A DNA stretch of 64,000 nt. Origin: Marsupella aquatica (lineage: Eukaryota; Marchantiophyta). Where the stretch lies: contig OZ316891.1 in assembly GCA_973895155.1 (NCBI GenBank), positions 16,368,001 to 16,432,000 on the forward strand. Direction: 5' to 3'. Positions 1 to 10,083 of the stretch are shown here, piece by piece. The position numbers and the translations under genes were made by a program. The notes below the pieces were generated by a model. The model saw only the letters and a list, made by a program, of their open reading frames with translations, was not told where the DNA came from and ran no database searches. Every line of letters starts with the position of its first letter. Within the stretch, counting starts at the first letter, position 1.

Positions 1-1434
1 GCTCCTCCCAAGCCTTCCATAGACCACTTGTATACCTGAGACCACCGCCTGCCCTAGGAGTACAGAGCAGAAGCCTATCCTTGAACGTGTAATTGTTTCT
101 TCTGATCACCTTGTAATTCAACCATCCCATTAAAGATAAGTTGGCTGCCAGCATCTTCGACCATTCCCTGTCTGGATACTCTAGGGCCTTAGTGAACCAT
201 TGTGATAATAATGCATTGGAGTGGCTTCTGAAGTCCTTGAATCCCAGGCCGCCCTCTATTTTTGGAAGTGTCAGCTTGTCCCATGCCACCAGCGGAATTT
301 TCTTCCCACCTGCAGGATTATATCCCCATAGAAAATCTCTACTGAGGGCAATGAGTTTCTTGGCCAGACCCGCTGAAGCCTGAGGTGCATCACATGGTAG
401 ATTGGGATGGCCTGGAGCACGTGTTTGACCAATAAGGTTCGACCTGTGAAAGAGAGGAGCTTATTTGTCCAGGATGACAGTCGTGAGCTGATTTTATCTA
501 GGCAGAATCTGTGCAGTTGCTCAGTCTTCAGCCCGGCCCCCAAGGGAGCGCCCAGATATTTCTGAACCTCCCCCATTGCACTCACTTGACAGCCAGAGTA
601 CAGCAGCCAATCCGGGATGACCTCAATTGCCAAGGGAATCACCACAGATTTTCGTAGGTTCAGCTTTGCTCCAGAACCCATTTCATAACATGCAAGTGCA
701 GTTTGTGCCTGGGTGAAAGCTTCCTCCGTGGCAGGAATGAACATTCCAACATCATCTGCGAATAATCTGTAGCATATTGTGAGTGTGTCCGTGATTGACA
801 GTCCACTAAGTCTCCCAGCCTCCATCTCCGCAGCTAAGAAGTCCATCAGCGGTTGTGTCGAGATGACAAAAAGTAGGGGCGACAAGGGGCAGCCCTGTCT
901 CACCCCCCTCTTAAGCTCAATCATACTCGTCGCAAAACCATTGACCATTGCCTTCGAGAAAGATCCAGCCAACAGAGCCCGTACCAGTGTGATAAAGTGG
1001 CCACTTATTCCCAGTAAGTGCATTGTGTCCCATATGTATTCGTGATTCACCCTGTCAAAGGCCTTTTCGAAATCCAACTTCAAGAAAAGTGCCTCCGTCT
1101 TCTTGTGCTGTATCCAGTCACATGTGAGCCAGGCCAGTGAGATGTTTTCCAGAATGTGGCGCCCCTGTATAAATCCGGTCTGTTGGGGGCTGATTATCTT
1201 GTTCATGATTTCTTGTAACCGCAATGCCAGGATCTTAGCAATGACTTTGTACGTTGTGTTCAACATTGTAAGGGGACGCCAGTCCTTCAGTGATCTCTTA
1301 TCAGGCTTCTTCGGAATGAGCTTTATTATCCCTTCTTTTAACGCACTATCAATCTCTCCTGTCATCCAGAATTCTTGTATCATTTCCACCAAGTCCTGTC
1401 CCAGAAACTCCCAGCATGCGCGCAGTACTTCTGC
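1..1434 (-). mobile_element. 5'-truncated L1-type LINE fragment (RT part)
   Basis: Minus-strand LINE sequence that continues beyond the left edge of the window. It matches the RT part of the second LINE in this window (about 26.0-26.9 kb) in order and spacing but is clearly diverged. Its right edge is near 1434, where similarity to the other LINE stops and the gag reading frame of element B begins. A LINE that starts abruptly within its RT is the usual outcome of 5' truncation during target-primed reverse transcription. The poly(A) end and target-site duplication are outside the window. Confidence 0.8.
271..1392 (-). pseudogene. LINE reverse transcriptase fragment
   Basis: A 373-codon open stretch encoding the non-LTR reverse transcriptase palm and fingers. 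Visible motifs in order are IKLIPKK, DWRPLTMLNT, FIQGRHILENI, LKLDFEKAFDRVNH, RGVRQGCPLSPLLFV and the catalytic RLFADDVGMF (FADD box). The upstream endonuclease and first RT motifs are missing because the copy is 5' truncated. The end of the frame, after the thumb region (about codon 320 onward), diverges and is probably frameshifted. It cannot act alone and is annotated as a dead fragment. Confidence 0.8.
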
Positions 1435-1436
1435 CC

Positions 1437-3176
1437 CTTCCCTTTATTTTTGGCCAGCCCATCCCACCTTTCCTTCCTTCTGGTTGATCGAGTAGAGACC
1501 CGGTAGCAATCATGATCTAAATCCTCTTCTGAGAAGGTTGATAGGGCTTCGGCCTCATCATCAGATGGTACGAACTCTGCCTCGGCATCCGCTTGCCATC
1601 CTAGCTCGATGTGGTTGATTTGAACTCCTCCGGGGGTAGTACCTGGCGGTAAGACCTTAACTGGCAAGAGCTTATGATTTGCGGCCAGGCCTGCCAACCA
1701 AGTAGGACATTGTCCTAGCATGTGACCCTCCTGTCTACATCCCATACATAGCTGAGCTGGTTGTCCATCACCCTGTTTGCGTGTATTCGGGCACTCTCTA
1801 GCAAAATGGCCAGGTTGACCACAGTTATAGCATGCCGCAAATCTCTGTACATTCGGCCTAGGAGGTACTGACGGGTTCTGAATAATCCGAGGATACATCT
1901 CTCCCGGGTTGTTCCTTAATCCTGACCACAGAGATGCAGGTCTGTTGGATAGGTCTCGTGCTCCAGTCTCACTGATGCCGAAAACACTATCAGCGGCATC
2001 TCCTAGAAAGTACTCTATTTCTCCCTGACATGGTCTGATCTTGGCCACATGCCGAACATGATTAGTATTAAGTTTAGGACACGCATCTTTATGGTGTCCG
2101 GTTTTATAACATAAGGCACACCATACAGAGCTATCCTCCTGTACTACCTTCTTCTTTGGCTTTACCTCTGCAATTATAGCCTTAAGTTGCTCGGTAAGGG
2201 CCACAATGTTATCTGGTGGCTTAGCCTCCAACTTGACTTTCGTCTTCCCTCTCCTTCTGGCCTTTCTTTTCCTAGTTTTTTCTTCTTCAGAACTAGAAGA
2301 TGACTCACTCTTGCTACTTCCACTATCCGAGCTTGAGTTATCACTTCTTGACTTCTTAGAATGTTTCTTCTTCTTATCTTTTTTCTTATGGGGTGATCCC
2401 TCCTCTGATGAGGAACTCTCAGACTTAAGTTGTTTCTTCCGGCTGGTGATATCTGCATTAATGTATAATTGAATATCCTTAATTGCCTCGGCCAAGGTCT
2501 CCAGGTTCTCCTTCCTAATTGCAAAACTCATCTTCTGTGGCAAAGCATTCACCAACCATTGAAGTTGCATACCTTCAGATGCATTGGTCTTTGTATGTCT
2601 TACCAGTTTCTGAAAGCGTTGCAAGAACTTCCTGAAGGATTTGTTCTCCTTGAACCGAAGTCGTCCCAACTTCAGCACTGCTAGTTCTGAAGTTCCAATG
2701 GGTCGAAACTCCTTAACAAAGAGTGTTTTGAAGATATCCCAGACGGCTTGATCTTCCACATCTAATGCTCTATACCAAGGCCTAGCCTCACCCTTGAACA
2801 GGCCGGGAAGAATCTGCATCTTGATGGCCGATTCTCCATTTGCTGCAACGGTTCCCTCGAAATCATCCAACCATTCGTCCGGATCCTCATCTCCTCTTCC
2901 ATGAAATGCTTTGTAATGAATGCGTGACCGTTGGCTCAGTCTGGTCCCTGGCCTCTTGTCTGGCCGCGCCTCTGGTTCCCCCATGTTGGTTGGGTACTCG
3001 TTTCTTCCTACCGACTCTTCTTCTGGTATGTCTTCTTCGACACCACTTCCAGCTTCGGAGCTACCAGCTCTTTCTGCTCCTCTCAGTCGTTGTGTATCAT
3101 GCCACCCGGCGAGCTGCTGTAGTCGAGCTCTCTCCCGTTGAATCACTCTTTCTTCCCTCGGCGTAAGGTCAGTCAT
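1437..3176 (-). CDS. Gag of Ty3/gypsy element B (3' end cut by LINE)
   Basis: About 580 codons of Gag, the structural capsid/nucleocapsid protein. Residues about 90-240 form the retrotransposon Gag core, with ...DEDPDEWLDDFEG... and LKLGRLRFKENKSFRKFLQRF. A Lys/Ser/Glu low-complexity linker follows. Three CCHC knuckles come next: CALCYKTGHHKDAC, CYNCGQPGHFAREC and CMGCRQEGHMLGQC. The start ATG at 3176 lies about 50 nt after the PBS. The frame is open until it runs into antisense LINE sequence near 1437, so the last ~16 codons of the open frame are not Gag. Protease and pol are not seen because the LINE and the window edge follow. Elements C and E share the three-knuckle layout and the CYRVSTRS block. 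Confidence 0.85.
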
Positions 3177-3224
3177 TACCTATGCTTCCTTTCTAACTTC
3201 ATATCTCACGGCTTAAGAAATGCC

Positions 3225-3241
3225 CCCTCCATCTAGCGCCA
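3225..3241 (-). other. Primer-binding site of element B
   Basis: On the minus strand this reads TGGCGCTAGATGGAGGG. It starts 4 nt after the LTR end (…CACCACA at 3246) and lies just upstream of gag. Element C has the identical 17-mer at the same place. It begins TGG, as expected for pairing with a tRNA 3' CCA end, but I cannot assign the tRNA. Confidence 0.7.
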
Positions 3242-3382
3242 AAAATGTGGTGCGTCCCATGGTTCCCTAAACCCAAGAAACCCCCCAGCGCAAGCCGATT
3301 CCTGCAGGTTTCACGCTTGGCGAGGCCGTTTCCGCGGCTTAGCGGCATGGGACGCTGCTAACCTCCTTCTACTACTACTATT

Positions 3383-3525
3383 TGTTGTGGGAGAAATGAG
3401 ACAAAGAGTTGGTTCCATCTTTACTCTTGGTAGAATATGTACATGTGGCTACAGCCTAAGTAGTTAGGGTAGTTACATAGGTAGTTATCCCAAAGGTAGA
3501 CTTAACTCAAGTATGAGTTACAACA
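3383..3525 (-). repeat. 3' LTR of the short-LTR element
   Basis: 143 bp, TGTTGTGGG…TTACAACA on the plus strand, with termini in TG…CA form. It matches 6205-6347 base for base as far as I can read. CTATT target duplication lies to its left. Confidence 0.9.
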
Positions 3526-3535
3526 CTCCCCCTTT
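3526..3535 (-). promoter_or_regulatory. Polypurine tract of the short-LTR element
   Basis: The minus strand reads AAAGGGGGAG directly before the 3' LTR. It is the expected plus-strand primer and sets the orientation of the element. Confidence 0.65.
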
Positions 3536-6204
3536 GTAACATTGGGGTTGAAATGTTACAATCAAGAGTCTACTTTGGGTATATTCAGTGGTATACAATA
3601 GGTTTTGTTTATGTCTAGCCTATTTTATAAGTGGTGTAGTCATCTCAAGTCTACTATAAATGAATGTCAAGCTTCTCCTAATAGATGTCTTATAATTCAT
3701 GTTGTATGGTAAAGTGTAAGTGGGGGATGTAACCTCATTAAAACCTCCCCTACTTTCTTTGTGGGAGGAAAGAGTATTACCATCCCCATGGGTGTAACAT
3801 AATTGGGTTTAAGCATATAGTGTATGTGTAATTTCTACAAAGTCTCTTAAGGTGCTTGTCAGCACTATAGGCTTGTTGAAGATCCTCCTTGGTTGATTGT
3901 TTCTCGTGTCTCCTTCCAATCGGGAAATGGAGACTCCTTGATGGTCATAGATTACATGCCATGACAAAGCAAAGTATTAGTACAAAATGAAGATGATATG
4001 GTGTAATCCATGGCTTTGGAATTGGATTGGGTGTCCAATCCTAGATTTGGTGTGGGCATAACCTATTTGAACCATATCACGTACCATATCCATAACATAG
4101 GGTTATCATATTGGGGTATGGCGCACCATCTCTTATGGTGCCTTACCATGCCATGTCTCACCTTATGGTACCTTATGACCTGGTACTGTACCTCATATTA
4201 TCATATGGTACTTTAATATCCAGTATACCTCATCAAGTATTGGTAAGTGATTGTGTTAACACCATGTTCAATCATTTATAAAAATTCCTTAGATTTCATG
4301 ATTTGCCATATGCATGGAATAGAGTTCCATTTTTAGGTATTCATTGGTGCGAAAGGCACTTGTGCAATAGGCACATCCCATGGGTTACATTGCTTGATGT
4401 CAAGTCTTACTTGAGGTCTCCCCCTCAATTTGTCATTTACTTCCATGTGCAGTACGCACTCATTGGCTTCCATGTGTAGTAGGCACGGAGCTGAACTTTT
4501 AAGTGCCGTAGGCAGCTTTTAAATGCAGTAGGCACGTTGGGAAAAACAATTCTCCCCCTGAATTTGTGAATGGCAATTCTTATATGGTAATCTTTCCAAT
4601 AGATATCTTTCATTTTAATGCCATTTCGTCCCCGTTCTTAGTATGTGTGTTTCCCTGGTTCAGTGCACATTGTTCTTTGTATACGCAAATCTATTTGATG
4701 GGTTTTGCAATTAAGGAGGGTTTGCACTTAGCGGTATGTTCTCGACGTTTTCTCGACGTTTCAGCGTTTTTGTTGCGAGATTTGTTCTTTGCTACGCGCG
4801 TTCCCTTCGTGCTCTTATCCTCTTTTCTCCAAGCTTCTCTTGGTTTGTGCTCCCAATGGTCAACTCGTAAGCTCATAACACCAATGCCCCTACCCCTGGT
4901 CGTGGATTGTTCCATCTTATCCATGCATACTGCCAATCTCACGAGAACTGTTGTTTACCAAAATTGGCATTCTGTGTCCTTCTGTGCTATAGGTGCCGTA
5001 ACTTTGGGACTCCCATTGGTCATCGCTATCCTCCTTACTTTCCTCATCCTTGTGTTTGCCTTTGATAACGAGGAAGAAGAAAACGAAGGCACAAAAAATG
5101 CCTAAGGGAGAGAACTTTCCGCGGCGCGACAAAGTGTCCGAGTCCCCTCTTCTCTTCTCCACTTTGTTTTCCTTGTACTCGGGCGACATCTCCTGAGCAG
5201 CCGAGGCCTTTATCCGCGGCTTACCGTAATGTAGTTGCATGACACAATTCACCGCATTCCTTGCATTGCTATCTTTCAACGTAGCAGACCTCCGGACAAT
5301 TGTAGGAGTTTCCAGTGGCTTCGCTCTCAATTCAATGTGCTTGCATAGTTTTCTTGGTCACAGTTTTCGGTAAGAAGAATGAGAAATCAATCCAATTAAC
5401 TTCATCAACTCCAGGAACTCACAAACAGATTGGTAGTACCGGTGGAGAAAGAGTAAGAGAACGTAGTGAAACGGACTGGACCAGGACTATTGACGCATGT
5501 GTGAACTAATGTGGCGCAGGCCAGTTCAGAATGCAAAGCAGGACTACGATGAAAATTCATTCGCGGATAACAATGAAAGAATCACTGTGTGACTTTGGGA
5601 ACTAAGACCCTAAGCGGGGATAGCATTGCCTTTCCCGCAGTCCTCATTGCACGGCAGGAATGAAGAGACACAGCAGGAATTCCGTAGGGACCATAATATC
5701 TTCGTAATCCTTGCCACTGTGCAGAATTAACCTAGGAATTTGATAACTTCCGAGGCAATAGGTCGCTTCAAAACTGAAATATCGACGAGGCATCATCGCA
5801 ATTCTGCACTTAAAGTTGACAGAGACACCAAGATCGAGGGAATCCATTGCTCAAAAAATTTGTTAAAAATGAGAAGAAGACATCCAATAGCAACCATGAA
5901 ACTTAGGACGAGCGGGATCCCAACGTGCATAGCCCAAGCCAACAACAAACGATGCGGACGCCATTTGCTCACAATACATTCCGCTTTCCCTTCACACAAT
6001 TGGCCGCATTCAAGCTAACATCAAATGCCATCTTCGTCCACATTCCGCCTCAATTCAGAGTGCAAAGCGAGCTGCAGCGCTTCAAGCAGTTCACGCAGAA
6101 AAAAACTAAAAAAACTTTGGCACATTCAAATCACGTCTTCAGGGCTCTCCCTCCTTTCTTTGTCTTAGGTTGAATCAGCCAGTCTTAGGCTCGTGCTGAT
6201 AACG
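3536..6204. other. Internal region of the short-LTR element, no recognised gene
   Basis: Open stretches occur on both strands (for example 4566-5105 plus, 179 codons with several hydrophobic stretches; 4917-5330 minus, 137 codons). They overlap each other and resemble no protein I know. Around 4440-4535 a short phrase of the form 'GTAGGCAC/GCAGTAGGCACG' recurs four or five times. About 4000-4210 is AT-rich with repeated 'ATGGTACC/CTTATGGT' phrases. This may be captured host DNA or a non-coding filler as in LARD elements. The PBS-like motif lies at about 6190-6203. Confidence 0.5.
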
Positions 6205-6347
6205 TGTTGTGGGAGAAATGAGACAAAGAGTTGGTTCCATCTTTACTCTTGGTAGAATATGTACATGTGGCTACAGCCTAAGTAGTTAGGGTAGTTACAT
6301 AGGTAGTTATCCCAAAGGTAGACTTAACTCAAGTATGAGTTACAACA
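6205..6347 (-). repeat. 5' LTR of the short-LTR element
   Basis: 143-bp copy of 3383-3525. On the minus strand it starts TGTTGTAACTC and ends CCCACAACA, followed by the PBS-like TTATCAGCACG. CTATT duplication lies to its right (6348-6352). Confidence 0.9.
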
Positions 6348-6352
6348 CTATT

Positions 6353-7120
6353 AACATTTTACACACATATACTGGACAGATCCTTCATCGGGTCATGAGA
6401 TACATAGCTGGCCTAATCTAGGCCTTCCCTTGTCTTCCTCTCCTTCTGGTTAGGTATGTTTGGATTCCGTCGTCGGAATGATCCCCAATAGGCTTGGTTA
6501 AGCCGCTAAAACCTCTCTCAGCTCGACACATCCAACTCTCACTCCCCTGCTTACTTTCCTTCCTCTATTGGTTGATGTGGGCACTCTTCACACAAGTTAA
6601 TGCGACACACAAATAGCAAAATGACTCCTTCTGACTGAGTCATACCATGCGCTTGCCATACAAACAGTACATCTCATACACAAGCTCTACGAACTAAGCC
6701 GTGAGGCCAACTCTATTCAGCTCTTAGGCATGAGGAAACATGAATATACACAAGGATCATTGTATGACTAACCGAGAGCTTCTCTTACTACTTGATCCCA
6801 GCCCGGCTGGTGCAAACTAAAAACTTGCTAAAGAAGAGGCCCTGAGCTCCCCGCTGCCCAGGTACTTATCCTGGTAGTGGATCCGCCTAATTCTTTGCAG
6901 CGTAAGCCTAATCTACCTAACTGGATCAACCTATGTACAGCGAGGCAGAAGTACAAGTGTTGATCTTACCAGTGGATCCGCAATCCCACTAAGCTAAGTA
7001 TCACGGCCGCCTCCTGGTCCTGATCCTAATTCTAAACTTAGAGATCTGAGCCCGCTCTACCCACTCACGCCTCCTCCCTCCACGTCCGCCCTTCCTAAAA
7101 GGAATGGCGCCCTTGCACCG
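6353..7120 (-). other. Non-coding 3' part of LTR B
   Basis: 768 bp between the LTR-B ORF stop and the nested short-LTR element. No convincing ORF. It has the same character as the non-coding 3' parts of LTR A and C (about 10.1-10.98 kb and 18.5-19.4 kb), including 'CCGTCGTCGGAA/CCGCCGCCGGAACG' phrases. It probably carries transcription-end signals. Confidence 0.5.
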
Positions 7121-10078
7121 TCACGACACCGGTGGTGGATCCTCAATGGACGCCCCCAACGCTCCCTCCGCAACCACTGCCGTTGGTCCGTCCTCTAACA
7201 GATTACCTGCCTCTGACCGAGTTAACTTTTCATCGGCCTGACTGGGTCCACCCTCGGCTTCGGCCTCGGCTCGGAAATCATTCTTGGCTATAGCCTCAGC
7301 CTCGGCTACAGCCTCCCCGGCCTGCTCAAGAGGTGGATCTGGGATACCGGCCTCATTACTGAGTAGTTCGGCTTGGGCCGCGCCATCCCCACCTTTGGTG
7401 ATAGCGGAATCTATTGCCGTGTTCATGCCGGAGGTTGGTACCGGTTTGAGTACGGCTTGAGGGGTCGAATAACCTCCGGACCCCGAAGGTTTCCGCTTCT
7501 TCTTCTTCACTATCTCCATAGCCGGTTCCTTCCCCTTGCCGCTAACGTCCGGCACCGGGCCGTGTGTCACGGCTGGTCCTTCGGCAATTACCACCCCGGG
7601 TAACTGGTTTGCCCCAACGGGAGATGGACCTGATGCAGCTAAGCATTTAAATACTACGGCTTGTTTCTTCAGCCGCTTTGTTTGGTTGTCGGCCCGCCAC
7701 TGTAGGTTCTCCATCTTCCTCGTGATTTCCTCCAACTCCTCCTGGGTCTCATCCAGGTCCTTACGTGCCTCCTCCAGCTCATTTTTGGCTTCCTCCAATT
7801 CCCTGTGGGCTTCCTCCAATTCCTTCTTGGTGGTAGCCCTCTCCTCTTGGGTTGCTCTTAGCTCCTTGTCGAGCTCCGCTATGACCTCAGACTCCATGTT
7901 ATTCATCTTGGCATAAGTCTGGTCGAGCTGGGCGTCCTTCTCCCGCAGGTCGGCCTTGAAGCTGGCCGTCAGGGACGCAAGCTCCTGCTGTAGCGCAACA
8001 GTCCCTTGATAGGATTTCCCTAACTCGGCCTCCTTCTGCTCAAGGGCTCTGCGGATGACCTCGAGCTCTTCCTTCAGTGCCCTCTCCCTTCTCTGAGCCT
8101 CCGCCGTGACCCGGTTGTTGACTGCTATATGGGCCTCCTCTACGTCTCTCAGCTCCTTCTTCCATTTCTCCCTGTCCTTGATTGCGTCGGCCAATTCTCC
8201 CTGTGTCTGAGTTAGTTTATCCTTGATAATCTAATTATCAGCCTGCGCGGTGTCCAACTGCCCCTACATGATGTTCAGCTCATGCCGCTTAATCCGTAGT
8301 TCATCTTGGGCTTTCTTGGCCGCCCTTAGATCTTCAATCTCGGCTTCCATCCTCCTAAGCCGCCGGATGACCTCGTCCTTCTTGCTTCTCTCTAAAGCTA
8401 ACGCTTCTTCTAATTGGTGCTTCTCCAACTGCTCCCTATGGAAAAAGGGTCCTACCTCCAACTCCTCCCCAAAGATGTCGAGCTCAAGTTCCCCACATAT
8501 CTCACCATACTCCATGGCTCTATTCTTAGCGTAGGTGGAGTAAGTAGAAGTGATCGGCATCGCCCATCGCGGCCTCTGCTCCCAAGCCGTCTTGCGGATC
8601 TCTTCAATCGTGGCTAGAGGTTTGCTTCCTTTTTCGGCTAGCCGCCTGATGTCCTCCGGCCAATCTCCTCCTGGAAAATCCTTTTCCCTAGCCAGGGCTG
8701 CCTTTTCTGCTTCCCTAAGTCGCTCCTGAAATTCCTGTGCCGTCTGCTTTATGCCGTCAAAGCTTGGGGGAGCGACATCAGGTGGGGGAGACTCGGGGCT
8801 GCTCTGCTGGCTTGGGTCTCCTCGAACTACTCTTGGGAGCGTGGGGATGAACCGGCCACAAGTCCTTACTCCTGGAACATGATGATCCGACCCGTAGCCG
8901 GAGTCATCATTGCTGTAGTCCTCTACCGCCTCCTCCTCGGCTTGGACTATCGGCTTCTCCCGCTGTTCTCCTGGTTCTGTTGTTAACACGGCTTCACCTC
9001 TCACCGGTCTTGGTTCCTCCTCCGGCTTCCATGTTGATCTCTTGTTCTCCTTGTCGTGGCCGGGAGCTAGGGCCTGCTTCTCCTCGGCTTCGGGACTTAA
9101 GGCTCCGACATACATCCGGACTCCCGGCTCGTGTTCCGGCCTCCTTTTCTCCTTGACCCCAGTAAAGGGGTTTTCCCTTGTAAGCCGGCTTAGGCCCACC
9201 TCTGGAGCAGTGTCCTGCATTGGTGTCGTTGCCGTTGCCGTTGCCGTTGCCGTTCTCTTTTCCTTCTCCAGTAATTTCAGCAGATTCTACATGCCTGGTT
9301 GCTGCATTGGCAAGTCCTCCATCCTTGGCCTAAACACCTACTCGATTGTAGGACTGTCGGGCGGGTTGGGTTTCTCCATTGCCGGCGTCTGCTCCGGGTC
9401 CTCCTCCGGTGCTCTTGCCGATAGGGGAAGTACTGGGGCAAAGATTTGACTTCTGGCATACCGGCACAACAACGGCATGTGATAGCCAAGCCGGGACACG
9501 CTTCCCATGCCGATCACCTGCTGTTCCTCCTTCAAGATCTTCTTTAGTTGGTTGAGGAGGTACCCGTTGTAATCCCGGCTTGGGTCTGGCCTTTCTGCCA
9601 GGTAGACCTGAGCCTTGCCGATCTCTGCCCTCGGCAAGTTACAATGCATGGTCACCCGCAAGAAGTCGATCATCTCTCCTATGTGCGGGTTGGTGCAGGT
9701 GTTCCGGAAGAAGCCATTCTTCGTTGATGGCCCGAGGAACGACCGGAACTCCTTGTCAGGCAAGGTCTTCCTGGTATCAACTTTGGTCTTATTGCCTATC
9801 GGCAAGCCAAACACTTCGGCAATCACCTTGGGAGTAAGATAGAAATCCTTCCCATATATCCTCGTGGAATTGGTCTCGGGTTCCCATGACCCCACGAATT
9901 CTAATAGGTCTGAATTCGACACCTCCGGCTTTAGCCATGGTAATCTTACAAAGGCCTCTAAGCCGGATCCGGCCATGAAGCCTTGGTACTTCTTGGTCTG
10001 CATGGCCGTAAAGCATGCATCCTCCTCCCGTGCAAAATGTAGTTGCACCTCCTCTGGTAGGGTTGCCGCCCAGCCTTT
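7121..10078 (-). pseudogene. LTR-B ORF, 3' portion (domain + Pro/Glu region + coiled coil)
   Basis: One minus-strand frame runs from 10078 to 7121 and contains four in-frame TAG codons (near 9338, 9290, 8262 and 8230). It was open as one gene before decay. First comes a globular domain (about 10048-9400) with QGFMAGSGLEAFVRLPWLKP, DFYLTPKVIAEVFGLPIG and NGFFRNTCTNPHIGEMIDFL. It resembles the 'putative plant transposon protein' type of domain seen in plant Ty3-like ORFs. A Pro/Glu-rich stretch follows, then a long heptad-rich coiled coil (about 8190-7580, with KKELEEAHRELEEAKNELEE), then an Ala/Glu-rich tail. It lies wholly inside the LTR, on the same strand as gag. The 5' portion is at 14859-14088, split off by the solo LTR. 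Function unknown. Confidence 0.7.
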
Positions 10079-10083
10079 CCAGG

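Larger units (their letters stand above)
3383..6347 (-). mobile_element. Short-LTR Copia-like non-autonomous retrotransposon (TRIM/LARD-like)
   Basis: A 2,965-bp element with 143-bp LTRs at 3383-3525 and 6205-6347. The LTRs look identical by eye and are flanked by CTATT (3378-3382 and 6348-6352). Orientation is minus: next to the right LTR the minus strand reads TTATCAGCACGAGCC, a PBS-like motif often seen in plant Copia elements, and next to the left LTR it reads AAAGGGGGAG, a polypurine tract. The LTRs begin TGTTG and end CAACA. No gag, protease, integrase or RT is recognisable inside, so it must be mobilised in trans. Identical LTRs suggest a recent insertion. Confidence 0.85.

Noticed and set aside
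2206-2472. Plus-strand Ser/Leu/Phe-rich ORF opposite gag B, and similar ones at 17294-17587 and 39719-39973
   Set aside because: They are the antisense of the Lys/Ser/Glu low-complexity linker of Gag in each element, with no independent coding signal.
3225-3241. CTAGCGCCA near 3233 and at 18469 resembles a half-site of the MULE near-palindrome
   Set aside because: It is the PBS of elements B and C, has no second half-site, and is explained by its tRNA-priming position.
4566-5105. 179-codon plus-strand ORF with hydrophobic segments in the short-LTR element
   Set aside because: It is antisense to the element, overlaps a minus-strand ORF, and resembles nothing known. Too weak to call a gene.
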